DNA of 64,000 nucleotides from Danio rerio (GCF_049306965.1 NC_133186.1:29855001-29919000), one strand, 5' to 3'. Shown: positions 1 to 13,294, counted from the stretch's first letter. Notes: generated from the sequence alone by a model not told the origin. Numbers and translations: made by a program.

Positions 1-530
1 TTTTCTTAAATTGTTTGCGTTGTGAAAAAATGCAGTGTGTTTTCGTAAAATGTTTGCGTTGTGTGAAAATGCAGCACGTTTTCCTAAATTGTTTGCGTTG
101 TGAAAAAATGCAGTGTTTTCGTAAAATGTTTGTGCTGTGTGAAAATGCAGCGCACTTTCCTAAATTGTTTGCGTTGTGAAAAAATGCAGTGTGTTTTCGT
201 AAAATGTTTGTGCTGTGTGAAAATGCAGCGCACTTTCCTAAATTGTTTGCGTTGTGAAAAAATGCAGTGTGTTTTCGTAAAATGTTTGTGCTGTGTGAAA
301 ATGCAGCGCACTTTCCTAAATTGTTTGCGTTGTGAAAAAATGCAGTGTGTTTTCGTAAAATGTTTGCGCTGTGTGAAAATGCAGCACTTTTTCCTAAATT
401 GTTTGCGTTGTGAAAAAATGCAGTGTGTTCTATTAAATTTTTGTGTAGTGAGAAAATGCAGCACATTTTGAAAACAATTGTTTGCATTGTGTGAATTTGC
501 AGCACGTGTGCTATTAAACTGATGAAAATA
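1..530. repeat. 39-bp / 78-bp higher-order minisatellite
   Basis: Two alternating 39-bp half-units, one starting taaattgtttgcgttgtg and the other taaaatgtttgtgctgtg, form a 78-bp dimer. The block gtttgcg recurs at 13, 91, 167, 245, 323 and 401, so the period is 78 with one 2-bp slip. Repeats decay after about 420 and are gone by about 530. Because 39 is a multiple of 3 and the unit lacks stops in some frames, long frames open on both strands; these are artefacts of the period. The array is cut by the left edge. Confidence 0.93.
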
Positions 531-990
531 TTTTCTCAATTTGCTGACGTTTTAGTACTTGCATTTGTTTTCTTAAATTGCAGCATGTTAAGCTCTCTCT
601 GTAGTTTTCCGTATTTTGTGATTAATTTTTTTTTATTTATGCTTTTGAATCACATTATGAGATTTTGACCTTTCTTCTGACAACTTTTAATCTTACAAAG
701 TTACAAAAAGTGACATTTATGAACATTTTTAATAGTTTAAAGTAATATATTGTCTGGGTTGTTTTTGTATATTATGCTGCAAAAACCTTGTAATATACTG
801 CCAGTACATGCTCTGTTATATTACAGACTTATTTCTCAATATTTTCTTATACATTATATTTTTTCAAAAAACTAAAATGTCAACAAAAGTCACTTTTGAA
901 ACATCATAAGTGGACAGAGCAGAGATCAACATCCCATAAAATCCCCAAAAATAAAGAAACTGTTAATTAACAGATACTTTTTGCAGTGTA
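531..990. other. AT-rich noncoding stretch
   Basis: No gene, tandem repeat or recognisable element seen. If the exon at 1330-1716 is read correctly, this is part of its downstream intron. Confidence 0.6.
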
Positions 991-1275
991 GTTAAAGAGA
1001 TGGTTCACACAAAAATGAAAATTCAAAATCTACTCATCCTACACTTGTTCCAAACCTGTATAAGTTTCTTTTCTCTGTTGAACACAAAAGAAGATATACT
1101 CAAGAAGTTTGGGAAAAACAGCCATTGACTTCCATTGTATTTTTTTGTTCCTACTATAGATATCATTGGCATTCTTCAGAACTTGTTGAACAGAAGCATA
1201 ATATTTACACTTTAGTACAACCTTAGTGTGATCTAATGGTGTGAAAATGCTCTTTTTGGGGTGAATTTCCCTTTA
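991..1275. repeat. foldback ('Angel'-like) interspersed repeat
   Basis: Starts gttaaagagatggttcacac and ends gtgaatttccctttaat, which are imperfect inverted ends. The interior has the blocks common in zebrafish foldback repeats: ctacacttgttccaaacctg, ctgttgaacacaaaagaaga and cattgacttccat. The right arm is strongly diverged. The family name is from memory of zebrafish short inverted-repeat elements; the structure is directly visible. Confidence 0.7.
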
Positions 1276-1329
1276 ATAATTAGCCAGTAATGATAACTGT
1301 ACCTTAGAATAAAGTGTGACCAAACTTAC

Positions 1330-1716
1330 ATCATGTAAAGGCCTGGTTCCTTCAGGATCTTCTTGTTTGTTTGGTGAACAGACTCCTTGAGGAGGCACTT
1401 TATAAATAGTATTCATATCTTCATAAATGGGCGTCTCAGGGGACTTTGATAAAGCTATTGGTGTTTGATAGATGCTCTGATGGCTATGATTGGTTGAACA
1501 GTCTCTCTCTGCAGCTATTTGTTCAGCCTCGGCCGGTGACAGAGGTGCCAGGCGGTTAGCGGGTGCCAGGCCCTGACGCCCCCGGAGAGCACACTTCCAC
1601 CAGCCGGTGCTTCCCACAACGTTCTTCTCCAGCACCAAAATGATTTCACCCTTGCAGAACGCCAGCTCATCTTCGGTTTCAGCCGTGTTGGCATAGAGGG
1701 CTCTGGCAAACAGCGT
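1330..1716 (-). CDS. cass4: CAS-family adaptor exon: SH3 domain plus YxxP motifs (CASS4-like)
   Basis: One internal exon of 129 codons, phase 0 at both ends. Reading on the minus strand, a pyrimidine-rich tract ends in ttccttcag at 1717 (acceptor) and the exon ends CATGAT before GTAAGT at 1329 (strong donor). The product starts TLFARALYANTAETEDELAF and has the SH3 hallmarks ALYxN, ELAF, GWWKC and GLAPANRL, then a Ser/Pro-rich tail with YQTP and YKVP. CAS proteins (BCAR1, NEDD9, EFS, CASS4) are focal-adhesion scaffolds: the SH3 domain binds FAK/Pyk2-type proline motifs, and phosphorylated YxxP sites recruit Crk. GLAPANRL fits CASS4 better than the GIVPGNR/GIVPANR of its paralogues. The usual Asp of ALYDN is Ala here. 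Start codon and remaining exons are not in this exon; downstream exons lie beyond position 1. Family certain, CASS4 assignment likely. Confidence 0.87.
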
Positions 1717-1740
1717 CTGAAGGAAACAGAAGACAGAAGA

Positions 1741-2342
1741 TATGACATAGTGATGCTTTCCTAAGACAAGACGAGATGCCATGACAATGAAGGACCACCG
1801 GCGCTGCTCTGGAATTGGATTTGGACAAACAATGGCTTTGTGCGAGTAGGATAATGGGACGGTGGTAACTAGGCACGACTCGGGAGACCTCCTGAAAGAA
1901 TCTAGTTCACTGGATCTCCTCAAATGCTTCGTGAGAAAGGCAACACATATAGACGTCAGATGTTTTGATTTCTTTGTCGTGCAGCAGTATGATGCAAATT
2001 GGGGATGTAAAACATTTGTGGTCTTGGTTGCTTACTACACATCTACTAGACTGAAGAAGGAAATGAACAATTAAACGAGCGACAGATTGGTTGTTGAAAA
2101 TGATTTTTTAGTGTTGGGTGACAAAAGAAAGGATTGGGACAAGATTATAGAAAAGCAATGCAAGTTCAAATGTTGTAGACTCTAAAAAATGCTGGGTTAT
2201 TGTAATTCAACAGTGGGTAAAATATGGACAAACTCTAAAAATATACACTATCAAATTTTGCTGAAAAATTGACAGTGTTACTAACAATTTTGATTGCCAG
2301 TAATACTGTAAAATGTACCAGTGCACTGTAAGTGAACAATTA
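1741..2342. other. noncoding, presumed intron
   Basis: No coding exon seen. It includes a short stretch near 2185 (actctaaaaaatgctgggtt-like) that resembles dispersed teleost repeats but has no clear ends. Confidence 0.5.
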
Positions 2343-2515
2343 AGGCTGATTTATACTTTTGCGTCAAGCGCACGTGTATGGTCTGACTCAGCCTTCGCGC
2401 AGTCACATGGTCTTCGCTGTGGCTCACACCAACACTGACTCGCACCTTTCAAAAAAATTTAACCACACGTTGCAATGACGCATAGTGCAAGCTCTGTGAT
2501 TGGTTGATGAGTGTG
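2343..2515 (+). repeat. fragment of a dispersed zebrafish repeat ('aggctgatttatactt' family)
   Basis: Begins aggctgatttatacttttgc and has CpG-rich text including gcgtcaagcgcacgtg and gtgattggttgatgag. The same 5' end, inverted, occurs at about 12,658-12,710, supporting a dispersed element. No second terminus seen here. Confidence 0.6.
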
Positions 2516-2570
2516 GCCGGTGCAATTTATTGTATATTATTTTAGTTTCATTTAAAATGTAGATATTACT

Positions 2571-3597
2571 TTAAAGGGCCATGACACCCCCCACTTTCGG
2601 TTAAAGTCTACTTCAGAATTTTTTCAAAAGATGCATGATTAATGGGCGTGGAGCTCCGCAAGCATCGGGCAGGAGTGGGCGTGGCCAGCAGGGGAGAACG
2701 TGAGCGAACAACTGTTGTTGTCAGTTAGCTCACAAAATGAGACACAAACCGTGAGGAGACACATGAGTTTATAGTTTACAAAGTTAAAATGCAAAGAAAT
2801 GAACAGTGATTTAATGCCCTGCTACATTTGTTATTCGTAATTTCATATACACATAACCACAATTTATATCATTATAAAGATAAGTGTGTTCATGTATACC
2901 CTATAAATGAGGACTTCTCCCTCAATCCCCGTATCCAGCAGACTCAGTGCAGCAGGTCTCCTGACATGTTTATTTTAACCGTTAACCCTGCTGCTAATCT
3001 GGAGGATTTAGGCAAACACAGCAGGACGGCGATGTGTCTGAATGTGAACGAACTCCTGATAAAAGACAGCGTCCACCATTCTCTAATTCTCGTGCTGCTC
3101 TCCCGACAAAAATGCTAGCAGCACACACACAGCTTTGCTGTATGATCGGCCCTGACAAGATCGCGGGGGAAAACATGCAACAAACACCGTGGATGATGGA
3201 AACAAACGCATATGAGGCTTCATGAACGGCTAAATACTGTGCCGTGGTTTCCGTGTCTCACAGCTCGGGCTTGACATTGCCAGGTCTGGCAGGTCTCATG
3301 AATAATTAAGCAGCCGGCTCTTCTCATAGGATAAGAAAACTCTGCCATGAATAATGAGAAACCGACGCGTCATCATTGCACTTGCAGTACTGCGCTACGT
3401 CGCCGATTTTGATCCGCCCCAAAAATCATTTTAAACCCGGAAGCTGAAATTAGCTGACAAAAGCTCAAAATGATCCAGTTTTCCCCACAATTAAAGATGA
3501 CAGGTGCTAACATTGTCTTAACTGATGCTCAACACGCACATCTGTTAATATAAAAATAATATATATATCAGGACTCCGGGGTGTCCTGAACCTTTAA
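2571..3597. mobile_element. non-autonomous DNA transposon with imperfect TIRs and TTAA ends
   Basis: The left end reads ttaaagggccatgacacccc. The right end, reverse-complemented, reads ttaaaggttcaggacaccc, so about 16 of the outer 19 positions agree. TTAA at both borders is the target duplication of piggyBac-type elements, though a shorter Harbinger-type TWA duplication inside it is possible. The 1-kb interior is CpG-richer than its surroundings and has no transposase; its open frames of up to 96 codons have no recognisable domain. Confidence 0.65.
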
Positions 3598-3828
3598 AAT
3601 AAAAAGAAAAGTATATTTATAAAGAAGAAGAAATGCTAAATAAATAAGTAAATGAATTAATAAAATTACAAAGGGTGCATTTTAGGAATTTTAGGCCCCA
3701 TCGCTGGAATTGCCTTGGTCCTCCAAATCACTAATCCACCCCTGGTTAAATTCAATCTGCAACTGAAAAACCCTAAGGTTGTCTGTAAGGTTGTCATGCA
3801 ATTGTCTGTAGAAGCAGTTCTTAAATGC
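3598..3828. other. AT-rich noncoding
   Basis: Nothing recognised. Confidence 0.5.
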
Positions 3829-4738
<910 letters not shown>

Positions 4739-4740
4739 TT

Positions 4741-4830
<90 letters not shown>
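4739..4830. repeat. A-run plus (TA)n microsatellite
   Basis: About 16 A followed by about 36 TA units. Confidence 0.97.
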
Positions 4831-4838
<8 letters not shown>

Positions 4839-5008
4839 TTTTTTTTTAAGTGTTTTTTTTATTTTTCAGTCAAGATTTTATTCAATTATGATTGCAAAGA
4901 GTAAAGAGAGGATATAATTCAGTGTGTGTATATGTATGTATTTATTTATTTATATAATCATATATATAAGTGTATATCATTCATATAAGTGTATATTATA
5001 TGTGTGTA

Positions 5009-6160
<1,152 letters not shown>

Positions 6161-6162
6161 TA

Positions 6163-6921
6163 CACTCTAAAAACACATGTTGCCAATGCAAAATAGAACC
6201 ACTTTAAGTGCTATGTAGAACCTAGAAACTATAAAGGTTCTCTAGTGGTTCTTTTAGATGGTTAAGTTGCTATATGGTGCATGTATTACTAAAAGTGGTT
6301 GTTTGGCTTGTAATCATACACTGTAAAACCCAACAGTCAACTTTATCAAATGAAATGTAGTGTAGTTAACTCAAAATCTACTAAAAGTTAATTCTACTCA
6401 TTTGATAACAGTTTTAAAGTCAGTGTTGAATGTAATGAGTTAATTAAATACCTCATTAAGTTAACTGACTTAAATGGAGTAAGTTCACAGTACTCGTATA
6501 GATTAGCTTTTTAACTCAAACGGTTTCCTCAAACGGTTTGAGTTGCCGGAGCTTATTGGGTTTTAAGTTACTCAGTTGGGCTGAGTTCTTTTCATTTTTT
6601 AGGTTTTACTGTGCTCAAATTGCTTCCTTTACTCTAACGCATTAAGCTCACAGTACTCATTAGGATTCGTTTTTGAACTTAAATAGTTTTTTGCAATTGG
6701 TTTCCTCAAATGGTTTGAGTTACCTTAACTCTTTGGGTTTTACAGTGTAGGGAAACCACTTGAAATGCTATTGAACCATTTTAACACCATTTTGTGTGTA
6801 TATAGCACCATAAACAACCCCAAAGAACTACTGGAGGATCATTTCAGGTTCTTCATAGTTTAAATTGGTTCCTTTATGATTTTGAGCCAAATATCCACTA
6901 AAAAAAACTTGTTTTAAAGTG
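6163..6921. mobile_element. TA-flanked MITE (outer element of a nest)
   Basis: Left end TA|CACTCTAAAAACACATG; the reverse complement of the right end is TA|CACTTTAAAACAAG. TA duplications sit at 6161-6162 and 6922-6923, as for Tc1/mariner-type insertions. Both arms share 'gaacc..tttaaagtgct'-type text in opposite orientation. It is interrupted by the MITE at 6319-6747. Confidence 0.65.
6319..6747. mobile_element. TA-flanked MITE with CACTGTAAAACCCA ends, nested
   Basis: Left end cactgtaaaacccaac, right end tttgggttttacagtg, flanked by TA at 6317-6318 and 6748-6749. No coding capacity. It lies inside the 6163-6921 element, so it is the younger insertion. Confidence 0.8.
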
Positions 6922-6923
6922 TA

Positions 6924-7727
6924 CACGTCATCAAAATGCCCTAACAGAAGTTTGAACGTCACTGAAGTCTGCATATACAGATATAGATGTCGTGTTTGTG
7001 CCTGCATGTGTTATGAGTGGCTGATGTTGAGCTTCTCTTCCTTCCTCAAAGCTTCTCTCCTGCTGATACGAGACAAACACAAGCACTGCCTTAAACGGCT
7101 CATGCATGGATTCTCAGTGACAAAGCCTCTATTGAGCCCACAAGCCTGACACACATGAGCACCTGTCCACTCGCAGGCCTCCACACTGACCACAACAACC
7201 CACACAGAAACCAGCACACACACTCCCAGCATGATTTGTGTGTGCATGAGAACCTGCATGCAAACCAGAGAGACACTTTTACAGAGCTGCAGCTTTACTT
7301 TAGAGCAGGCATGGTGTGCTTTGCAGTCATAGAACATGAGAAATAGACTTCTTTTGGTTATGATCATAAGCTCATTCATGGTGATTTTAAACTGATTGTT
7401 AGAGTTGATTGTGTTCAGTTGTTTTTTCTCTATGGGCTTCTCCTGGAGAGAATCTGAAATTGATGATGAAATTATGCGAGGCAAATATGATGTCTGAATT
7501 AATGGTATTTGAATAACAGTACCAAGTACGAAAGTAACTTAAGCTGCATCCAATTTTGCAAACTACTTAATTAGATATGGCAACTGAGTTTGTGACTGAA
7601 TTAGTTGACTGAATTAGTTGCATTTCAGAATACTATCAGTGCATTAAAAATGGAATATATCTCCCTCTGAAGTGCAGTTCAGATTAAAAAACAATCATGG
7701 CCTATAATGAGTAAAACCACATTCATC
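6924..7727. other. noncoding; moderately GC block about 6,980-7,330
   Basis: Open frames on both strands here have no recognisable domains or splice context. The 6,980-7,330 block is free of visible repeats and could hold conserved noncoding sequence, but nothing in the window tests that. Confidence 0.4.
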
Positions 7728-7735
7728 ATTGGAAG

Positions 7736-8076
7736 TAGGGCTGGGCCAATAACCAATATTTTATCGAATTGCAATAAAATTGTCAATTACAATGATAAGA
7801 TCTGGACTTTTTTACTCTGTATTGATCTAAGAGCCATTCACACAGCAGAAATGTGCAACAATGGAAATCCTAAAGTGTGTTGATATTAGAGATGTATATC
7901 GAATATTTGATGCATCGGTCGAAAATGTCATTTAATTTTTGTGGCGTCAGTCATTGTTGGGGTACTATATTAAATCTTGAATTATTAACAACCTTATATC
8001 GAAAAATATATATCATTATCGTTCAATATGGACAATAATTATCGAATTTGCATTTTTACTATATCGCCCAGCCCTA
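7736..8076. mobile_element. hAT-like MITE
   Basis: Ends are tagggctgggccaata and, inverted, tagggctgggcgatat. The 8-bp flanks are attggaag (7728-7735) and attgaaaa (8077-8084), an 8-bp target duplication with two changes. The AT-rich interior has no transposase. Confidence 0.78.
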
Positions 8077-8084
8077 ATTGAAAA

Positions 8085-8887
8085 GCAGCATAACTACTCA
8101 CATGAGAGAATTTTGCTTGAACAATACAAAGTAAATAAAGTAATCCATGTGCCTTAGTGCCTGATAGCTCCTCTCCGTCTGCTACGTGAGCAAAACTTCA
8201 AGCGTTGAGAATGTATGAAGTGTTCAATATTCCACAATTTTTATAGAAGTTTTTATGGGGTTTTCACCTGTAAAGAACAGGGCAGCGAAGATTGCAGGCA
8301 GGAAAGTGAGGGGAGCAGAGAGAGAAGGGAAAAGATCAACAAAAGACCTCAAGCCGGGGTTTGAACTTGGGTCGCCATAAGCACCTTAATGCTCTGTGTC
8401 AACGCACTAAGCACTAGGCTATTGGTTCCAACATCCCATAGTCATTTTAACTGTTGAATAAGTGCCTCAACAGGGTATCAAAAGTGCACTTATTCAACAA
8501 AATGGCGTAAGAATAGTGAAAAACTATACAATTTTAGAATGCATCTTGTATTCCATTTAAAGGAATAAAAAACTTGAAACTGTCACTTCCCAAGGTAAAC
8601 ATTCAAAGGCATTAAGGCATAGGGATAAGCTCTTGTGAATGGAACCAAGTGTATAAATTCAGACATAATATTAGGACAGTATGCAATTTCAGACGCACAT
8701 CTGCTCTCACTTGAATTTTGTAGTAGGCATAGCATGAACACTTTAATATCCCATGATGCTAAGTGAGAGGAGGCTCCATATTTGAGAAAAAATGGTGGAA
8801 AATGTGGCCAGATGATAAATGATGACATCAACATTGCGGTTGTAGTACATCAGAATTCCATTCATACCATCTACATCACACATTATC
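8085..8887. other. noncoding, nothing recognised
   Basis: No exon or repeat end that I can support. Confidence 0.45.
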
Positions 8888-8970
8888 TTGTTCAGGTGTG
8901 CTTGATTAGGGTTGGAGCTCAAATCTGCAGGACACTGGACCTTCAAGAACAAGTTTGGTGATCCCTGATC
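8888..8970 (-). repeat. fragment of the 'ctgcaggacaccggccct' dispersed repeat
   Basis: Contains ttcaggtgtgcttgattagg, ggttggagctcaaatctgca and gttggtgatcc-like text. Related fragments occur at about 22,645-22,785 and 28,070-28,120. Confidence 0.6.
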
Positions 8971-9200
8971 TACATGCATACTATAGAATGTACGTTTTAA
9001 TGGTGGAAACTACATTCTAATACAAATACAATTTTCGAGAAACTGAAAATGTATTTTAAATACTTAAATTTAATAATAGCTTTATAATTGAAACATAAAA
9101 TTACTAGAATAACTAGTTGTAGATAGATTTAGTAGTAGTGAAAATAAGTTCAAATTGGACTAAGACGAGCCCTGAAAATGAACGAAATTGTAGATTGTTC

Positions 9201-9454
9201 TCAGTGCTTAATTTGTAAATTGCAAGGTCCCGGAACAGATCTGGGTAACATATCCAGCATGTTACCAAGGGGGGCAGAGGTGTCACAGACGAAAGTGATA
9301 AGCAGGGGTGGGGGGTGTCGCAGTTGAAAGTGAAGAGTGGGAGTCGGGGGGTAGGTTGTCGCGAAAGAAAGTGAAGAGCGGGAGTGCTTGTGAGGAGAGG
9401 GATCGGTAAAATGAGGTGCCAGATCCGTCTTGTTCCTGCCCAAATTAAGCCCTG
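9201..9454. repeat. dispersed repeat with inverted ends and internal G-rich tandem units
   Basis: Left end cagtgcttaatttgtaaatt; right end caaattaagccctg, inverted relative to the left. Inside, three diverged units of about 37-45 bp follow the pattern gtcgcagttgaaagtgaaga plus a G-rich tail. Confidence 0.55.
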
Positions 9455-9604
9455 ATTGTTCTCTAAATTTAATATCCACTGTTATAATATATAAACAAAC
9501 ACTTGTGAAACTTTATTTATAAAGTATGTGAAACTTTATTTCACCAAGCATTTATTTTAGTTTTATGATTTTAGATTAGTTGATGATAATAGATATTTTG
9601 AATT

Positions 9605-9920
9605 CAATTTATGTTTATTTATATAGCGCTTTTTCAATGTAGATTGGGTCAAAGCAGTTTAACATAGACATTCTAGTAAATTGAAACTGTGTCAGTCCAG
9701 TTTTTAGAGTAGAGTAGTTTAGTTTAGTGTAGTGTAGTATAAGTTTCACTGCTGAAAGTCCAAACACTGAATAACAAAACCATCAATGAGCAGCTCAACA
9801 AGTCCCAAAACCAAGCAAGCCAGTGGCGAGGAAAAAAAACCTCACCAATTGACTAAAGTGAAGAAAAAATTTTTGAAAGAAACCAGGCTCAGTTAAGCAA
9901 GACCCTTTGTCCTCTGGCCA
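9605..9920 (+). repeat. dispersed fish repeat ('tatttatatagcgctttt' family)
   Basis: Contains tttatatagcgctttttcaa, gggtcaaagcagtttaa and agtggcgaggaaaaaa, a common teleost repeat signature. I do not name its class. Confidence 0.6.
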
Positions 9921-10586
9921 AACTTCTTGTGTAGAACTGCATTCTCAACCAATGGCTTGAGTGTGGGCGGGGCTACCCATTTGCCTCAGCCAATGCCATT
10001 TTTCCAAAAAAAAAAAGTCTGATTTCTGTTTATATAGAGTAATTTAGGATATTTCTTTGCATGTCATAACACAATTCTCCTAAATAAAAATGTTTAAAAT
10101 CCCACTATTTTACTATTTCCAACAGTCTGAGCAGTAGATTTTTGTACTTAAAGGCTGCGAGTGTTTACAGTCTCTCCTCTGGTCTGTGGAACTGTACATG
10201 TGTTGAAAGGGAAGATTGCTGAGTGTGTACATTTGTGAGTTTGCGTTTGGAGTCTGCGCGTGTGTACAGTGAGAAAGGAGGTCAGATTGAGCTGGGATTC
10301 CTGCACGCGTCTGTTTGTGTGGATCAGACTGGGACAGCTGGCCTCAGCTCTCTAAAAGCAGCTGTCGTCCTTCTTCATGTCTCGCAGCCTCCATCTGAGA
10401 CATCAAAACTCTGCTCTGCCTTTAATATCTATATTAATAAGATCTGATTTTGTAGGTTTTGGGCAATATGGAATGCACTGCACAGTTCACTTGATTATGG
10501 AATAAATGATACTGGAATGGAAAATACTTGTTTATACGTGAATACTTGATATACATCCAGATTTTCTGGACACATTTAATGACATA
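9921..10586. other. noncoding; repeat-free block about 10,140-10,440
   Basis: The 10,140-10,440 block is richer in GC and CpG than its surroundings and free of visible repeats. No splice-bounded exon found. Confidence 0.4.
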
Positions 10587-10780
10587 CAGTTGGAGTCAGA
10601 ATTATTGGCCCCCCAATTGAATTGCTTTTTCTTTTTTAAATAGTTTAACAGACCAAGGACATCTTGAAACATATCTAGTCAAATATTATTTACTGTCGTC
10701 ATGGCAAAGATCAAATAAATCAGTGATTAGAAATGAGTTATTAAAAGAGTTATTAGAGTGTGTCTATTGCATTATTAAAA
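10587..10780 (+). repeat. 'cagttgaagtcagaattatt' DNA-element fragment
   Basis: Starts cagttggagtcagaattatt and continues with gtcaaatattatttactgtc and catggcaaagatcaaataaa. The same 5' end follows the (TA)n tracts in units A-D (31,781; 40,724; 50,480; 60,453). Confidence 0.75.
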
Positions 10781-11160
10781 TACAAAAATAATGCAAACCC
10801 AAGTTGCAGCATTCATTTCTAATAATTCAGGAGCCTATTTACAATTGTTTCGTACATAATTTCAATTAAAAAAATCTATTAAAATGAAAATATTTATATA
10901 TTTTAATTTAGCAAGGCATGCATTAGCTAAATTGATGAAAGGTGACACTAAAATTGTGTTACATAAGTTGTTATAATGTTACCAATGATTTCAAATAATT
11001 CTGTATATTTTTACATCAGTCATCCTTGCTGAATCAAACAAATAATAATTCACAACAATATTTAGTGGCATAAAAATATTAGTAATAATGAAAATTGTTT
11101 CTTAGGGCTGGAGTAATTGACTGCTGCTGAAAATTCTAAATTACATAAATTACAGTACAT
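10781..11160. repeat. degenerate fish interspersed repeat
   Basis: Carries the widely dispersed blocks catccttgctgaatcaaa and gactgctgctgaaaattct. The DANA copy at 11,173 inserted into it; AT-rich text of the same kind resumes after 11,549. Confidence 0.5.
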
Positions 11161-11172
11161 AATTCACAATAT

Positions 11173-11536
11173 GGGTGACACAGTGGCTCAGTGGTTAGCA
11201 CTGTCGCCTCACAAAAAGAAGGTCGCTGGTTCAATCCTGGCTGGGTTAGTTGTCATTTCTTTGAGGAGTTTGCATTTTCTCCCTGTGTTCGCGTGGGTGT
11301 CCTCTGGGTGCTCCGGTTTCCCCCACAGTTCAAAGACATGTGATATAGGTGGATTGAATAAACTAAGGTGGCCGTAGTGCATCTGTTTGAATGAGTGTAT
11401 ATGGATGTTTTCCAGTATTGGGTTGTGGCTAGAAGGGCATCCGCTGTGTAAAACATGTATGCTGGATAAGTTGGTGGTTCATTCTGCTGTGGCGACCCCT
11501 GATAAATAAAGAGACTAAGCCGAAGGAAAGTGAATT
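11173..11536 (+). mobile_element. DANA-type SINE with perfect 12-bp target duplication
   Basis: A tRNA-derived head (gtgacacagtggctcagtgg, then an RNA polymerase III B-box-like ggttcaatcc) is followed by the DANA body (ctccggtttcccccacag, gggcatccgctgtgtaaaac) and tail (gataaataaagagactaagc). The 12-bp direct repeat aattcacaatat flanks it at 11,161-11,172 and 11,537-11,548. DANA is a zebrafish-lineage SINE mobilised by LINE machinery. Confidence 0.95.
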
Positions 11537-11548
11537 AATTCACAATAT

Positions 11549-12657
11549 TTGATAAATAATTCACAATTATTTATTTCACATAAAATTTTGAAATAACAAA
11601 TGCAGTCCTGGCAACCATAAGAATAACAATTCTTACCAACCTCAAACGCCATTTCTTTTTGTATAAATTAAAAATTCTTGTCTGCTACTGTAACTAACTA
11701 GTGTGTGGCTGAGTAAGTAAGACAAATGTGCAGCCATATGACCATTAATGCAAAAAAATAAAAAATAAAAATCACTGAATGCTGAACAGCATCTTGAGTT
11801 TATTAACAATAAAGACTTACTGACTCCACACAGTCTCTAAGCTGTTATCTTAGGATCAAACCAAAAGTTGTTGTGTTATGATCAAATCACAAGTCAAATT
11901 AAAATTAAAATCTTTTACTTTAGAAACATGAAGTCCTAGAAGCTTCTGTGCAGTTTCTTAGTAAATGTTTTGAATGGGGAAATTAAAGAATGGGTTCGCG
12001 CCTCGCACTTCTAGAAAATGACGTGGTGTTGCATGATTTACTTACTTAGAGCCAAATCTGGTGTCAGATCAGCAAATACCCACAGCAAAAGACAAAATGC
12101 AAACTAAAGACACGTCAAGTCTTTTCTATACCACAGTGCAGTAACCACAACTTGTTAGAATGGCGTATGAGTTACTTCTGTGAAAGCTCAAGGGAATAGT
12201 TTATTTCCATTCAGTGAAAGTCAACGGGGTCCAAAATTAAATTGGGCCCCATTCAACTGCAATGCATTTTGTTTATCATAATATCTTTTTTATGCTCCAA
12301 TACAAGAGTAATCTATTTCTTAAAGCAAAACATAGCACAAACAATATTATTTATACCACTTAATTGATTGTTTAAAAAATGCATACTGTACATTTGTATT
12401 ACAAGTTTTCTAAAATGTTATATTTAAATTTGCAAATAAGGGATTATATGCAATTCCTCCATAAATCAGAATCTGTAAATGATATTTTGAAACATACCAT
12501 TTCTTGCATCTTCTGTAAACATGTTGTAATGTTTTAATGTAAATAATAATTTTATTGTAATAGAAAATATGCAGTCTCAAGACATCTCTAGCCAAGCTTC
12601 CATCATTGTCAATGTAGTGCAAACATATGACTTGTAGTTACAATGCAACCATGTAAA
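11549..12657. other. AT-rich noncoding
   Basis: No exon seen. A small palindrome near 12,205-12,265 (gaaagtcaacggggtcc against ggccccattcaactg) looks like the core of a foldback repeat. Confidence 0.45.
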
Positions 12658-12710
12658 TTTGCGACCAAGGACCATACCCATGCGTTCGACACAGAAATAT
12701 AAATCAGCCT
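12658..12710 (-). repeat. fragment of the 'aggctgatttatactt' repeat, inverted
   Basis: The reverse complement begins aggctgatttatatttctgt and matches the element end at 2343. Confidence 0.6.
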
Positions 12711-12840
12711 AAACAGAGTGGGGTTACATGGCTCCTCATGTGGTAGGGAAAGTAATTGAAGAAATTGACCCCGAAAAATTAGATTGAAATCGACATTCAG
12801 AACCTATAATCAATTACATTTTAATTAATTGCCCTGTCCT

Positions 12841-13195
12841 AGATAGGTGGATGGATAGATAAATAGATCAGGAGAAAAATATAATTTTAAAAGGATGGAT
12901 GGATGGATTTCATTTTATATAAGAGAATATGGATGGATGGATGGATGGATGTTATGGTTAAATGTGCAAATGAGGGATTATTTCATTTTATAGAATATGG
13001 TCGAACGGACGGATGGATAGCTTTTACATAGGGGAATATAGATGGATGATGGATGGATGGATGGATGGATTTTATATAGGAGAATATGGATGGGTGGATG
13101 TTATGATTAAATGTGCAAATAGGAGATTATTTTATTTTATAGAATATCAATGAATGGATGGATGGATGGATGGATGGATGGATGGATGGATGGAT
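12841..13195. repeat. imperfect (GGAT)n region
   Basis: Several separated (GGAT)n runs (about 12,893-12,907, 12,931-12,950, 13,031-13,070, 13,151-13,193), with a repeated spacer: 'ttatggttaaatgtgcaaat' near 12,952 and a close copy near 13,101. Confidence 0.85.
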
Positions 13196-13228
13196 TTTAT
13201 TTTATAATAATATATATAGATGGATAGA

Positions 13229-13294
13229 CTTTTAACAAATTTATGTGGATTGAACATAAAAAAATTAAGTTGTCCCAATAAAATCTCAAGAATT

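Noticed and set aside
1-530. CRISPR-like array at the left edge
   Set aside because: No unique spacers; adjacent units are near-identical, so it is a minisatellite, and the DNA is vertebrate.
84-539. Long open frames on both strands in the minisatellite
   Set aside because: The 39-bp period is a multiple of 3 without stops, so frames repeat; no splice or start context.
7011-7484. 157-codon minus frame
   Set aside because: Low-complexity composition, no domain, no splice signals, no second copy to support it.
11173-11240. tRNA gene in the DANA head
   Set aside because: Followed by the DANA body and tail with a target duplication; it is a SINE promoter, not a tRNA gene.
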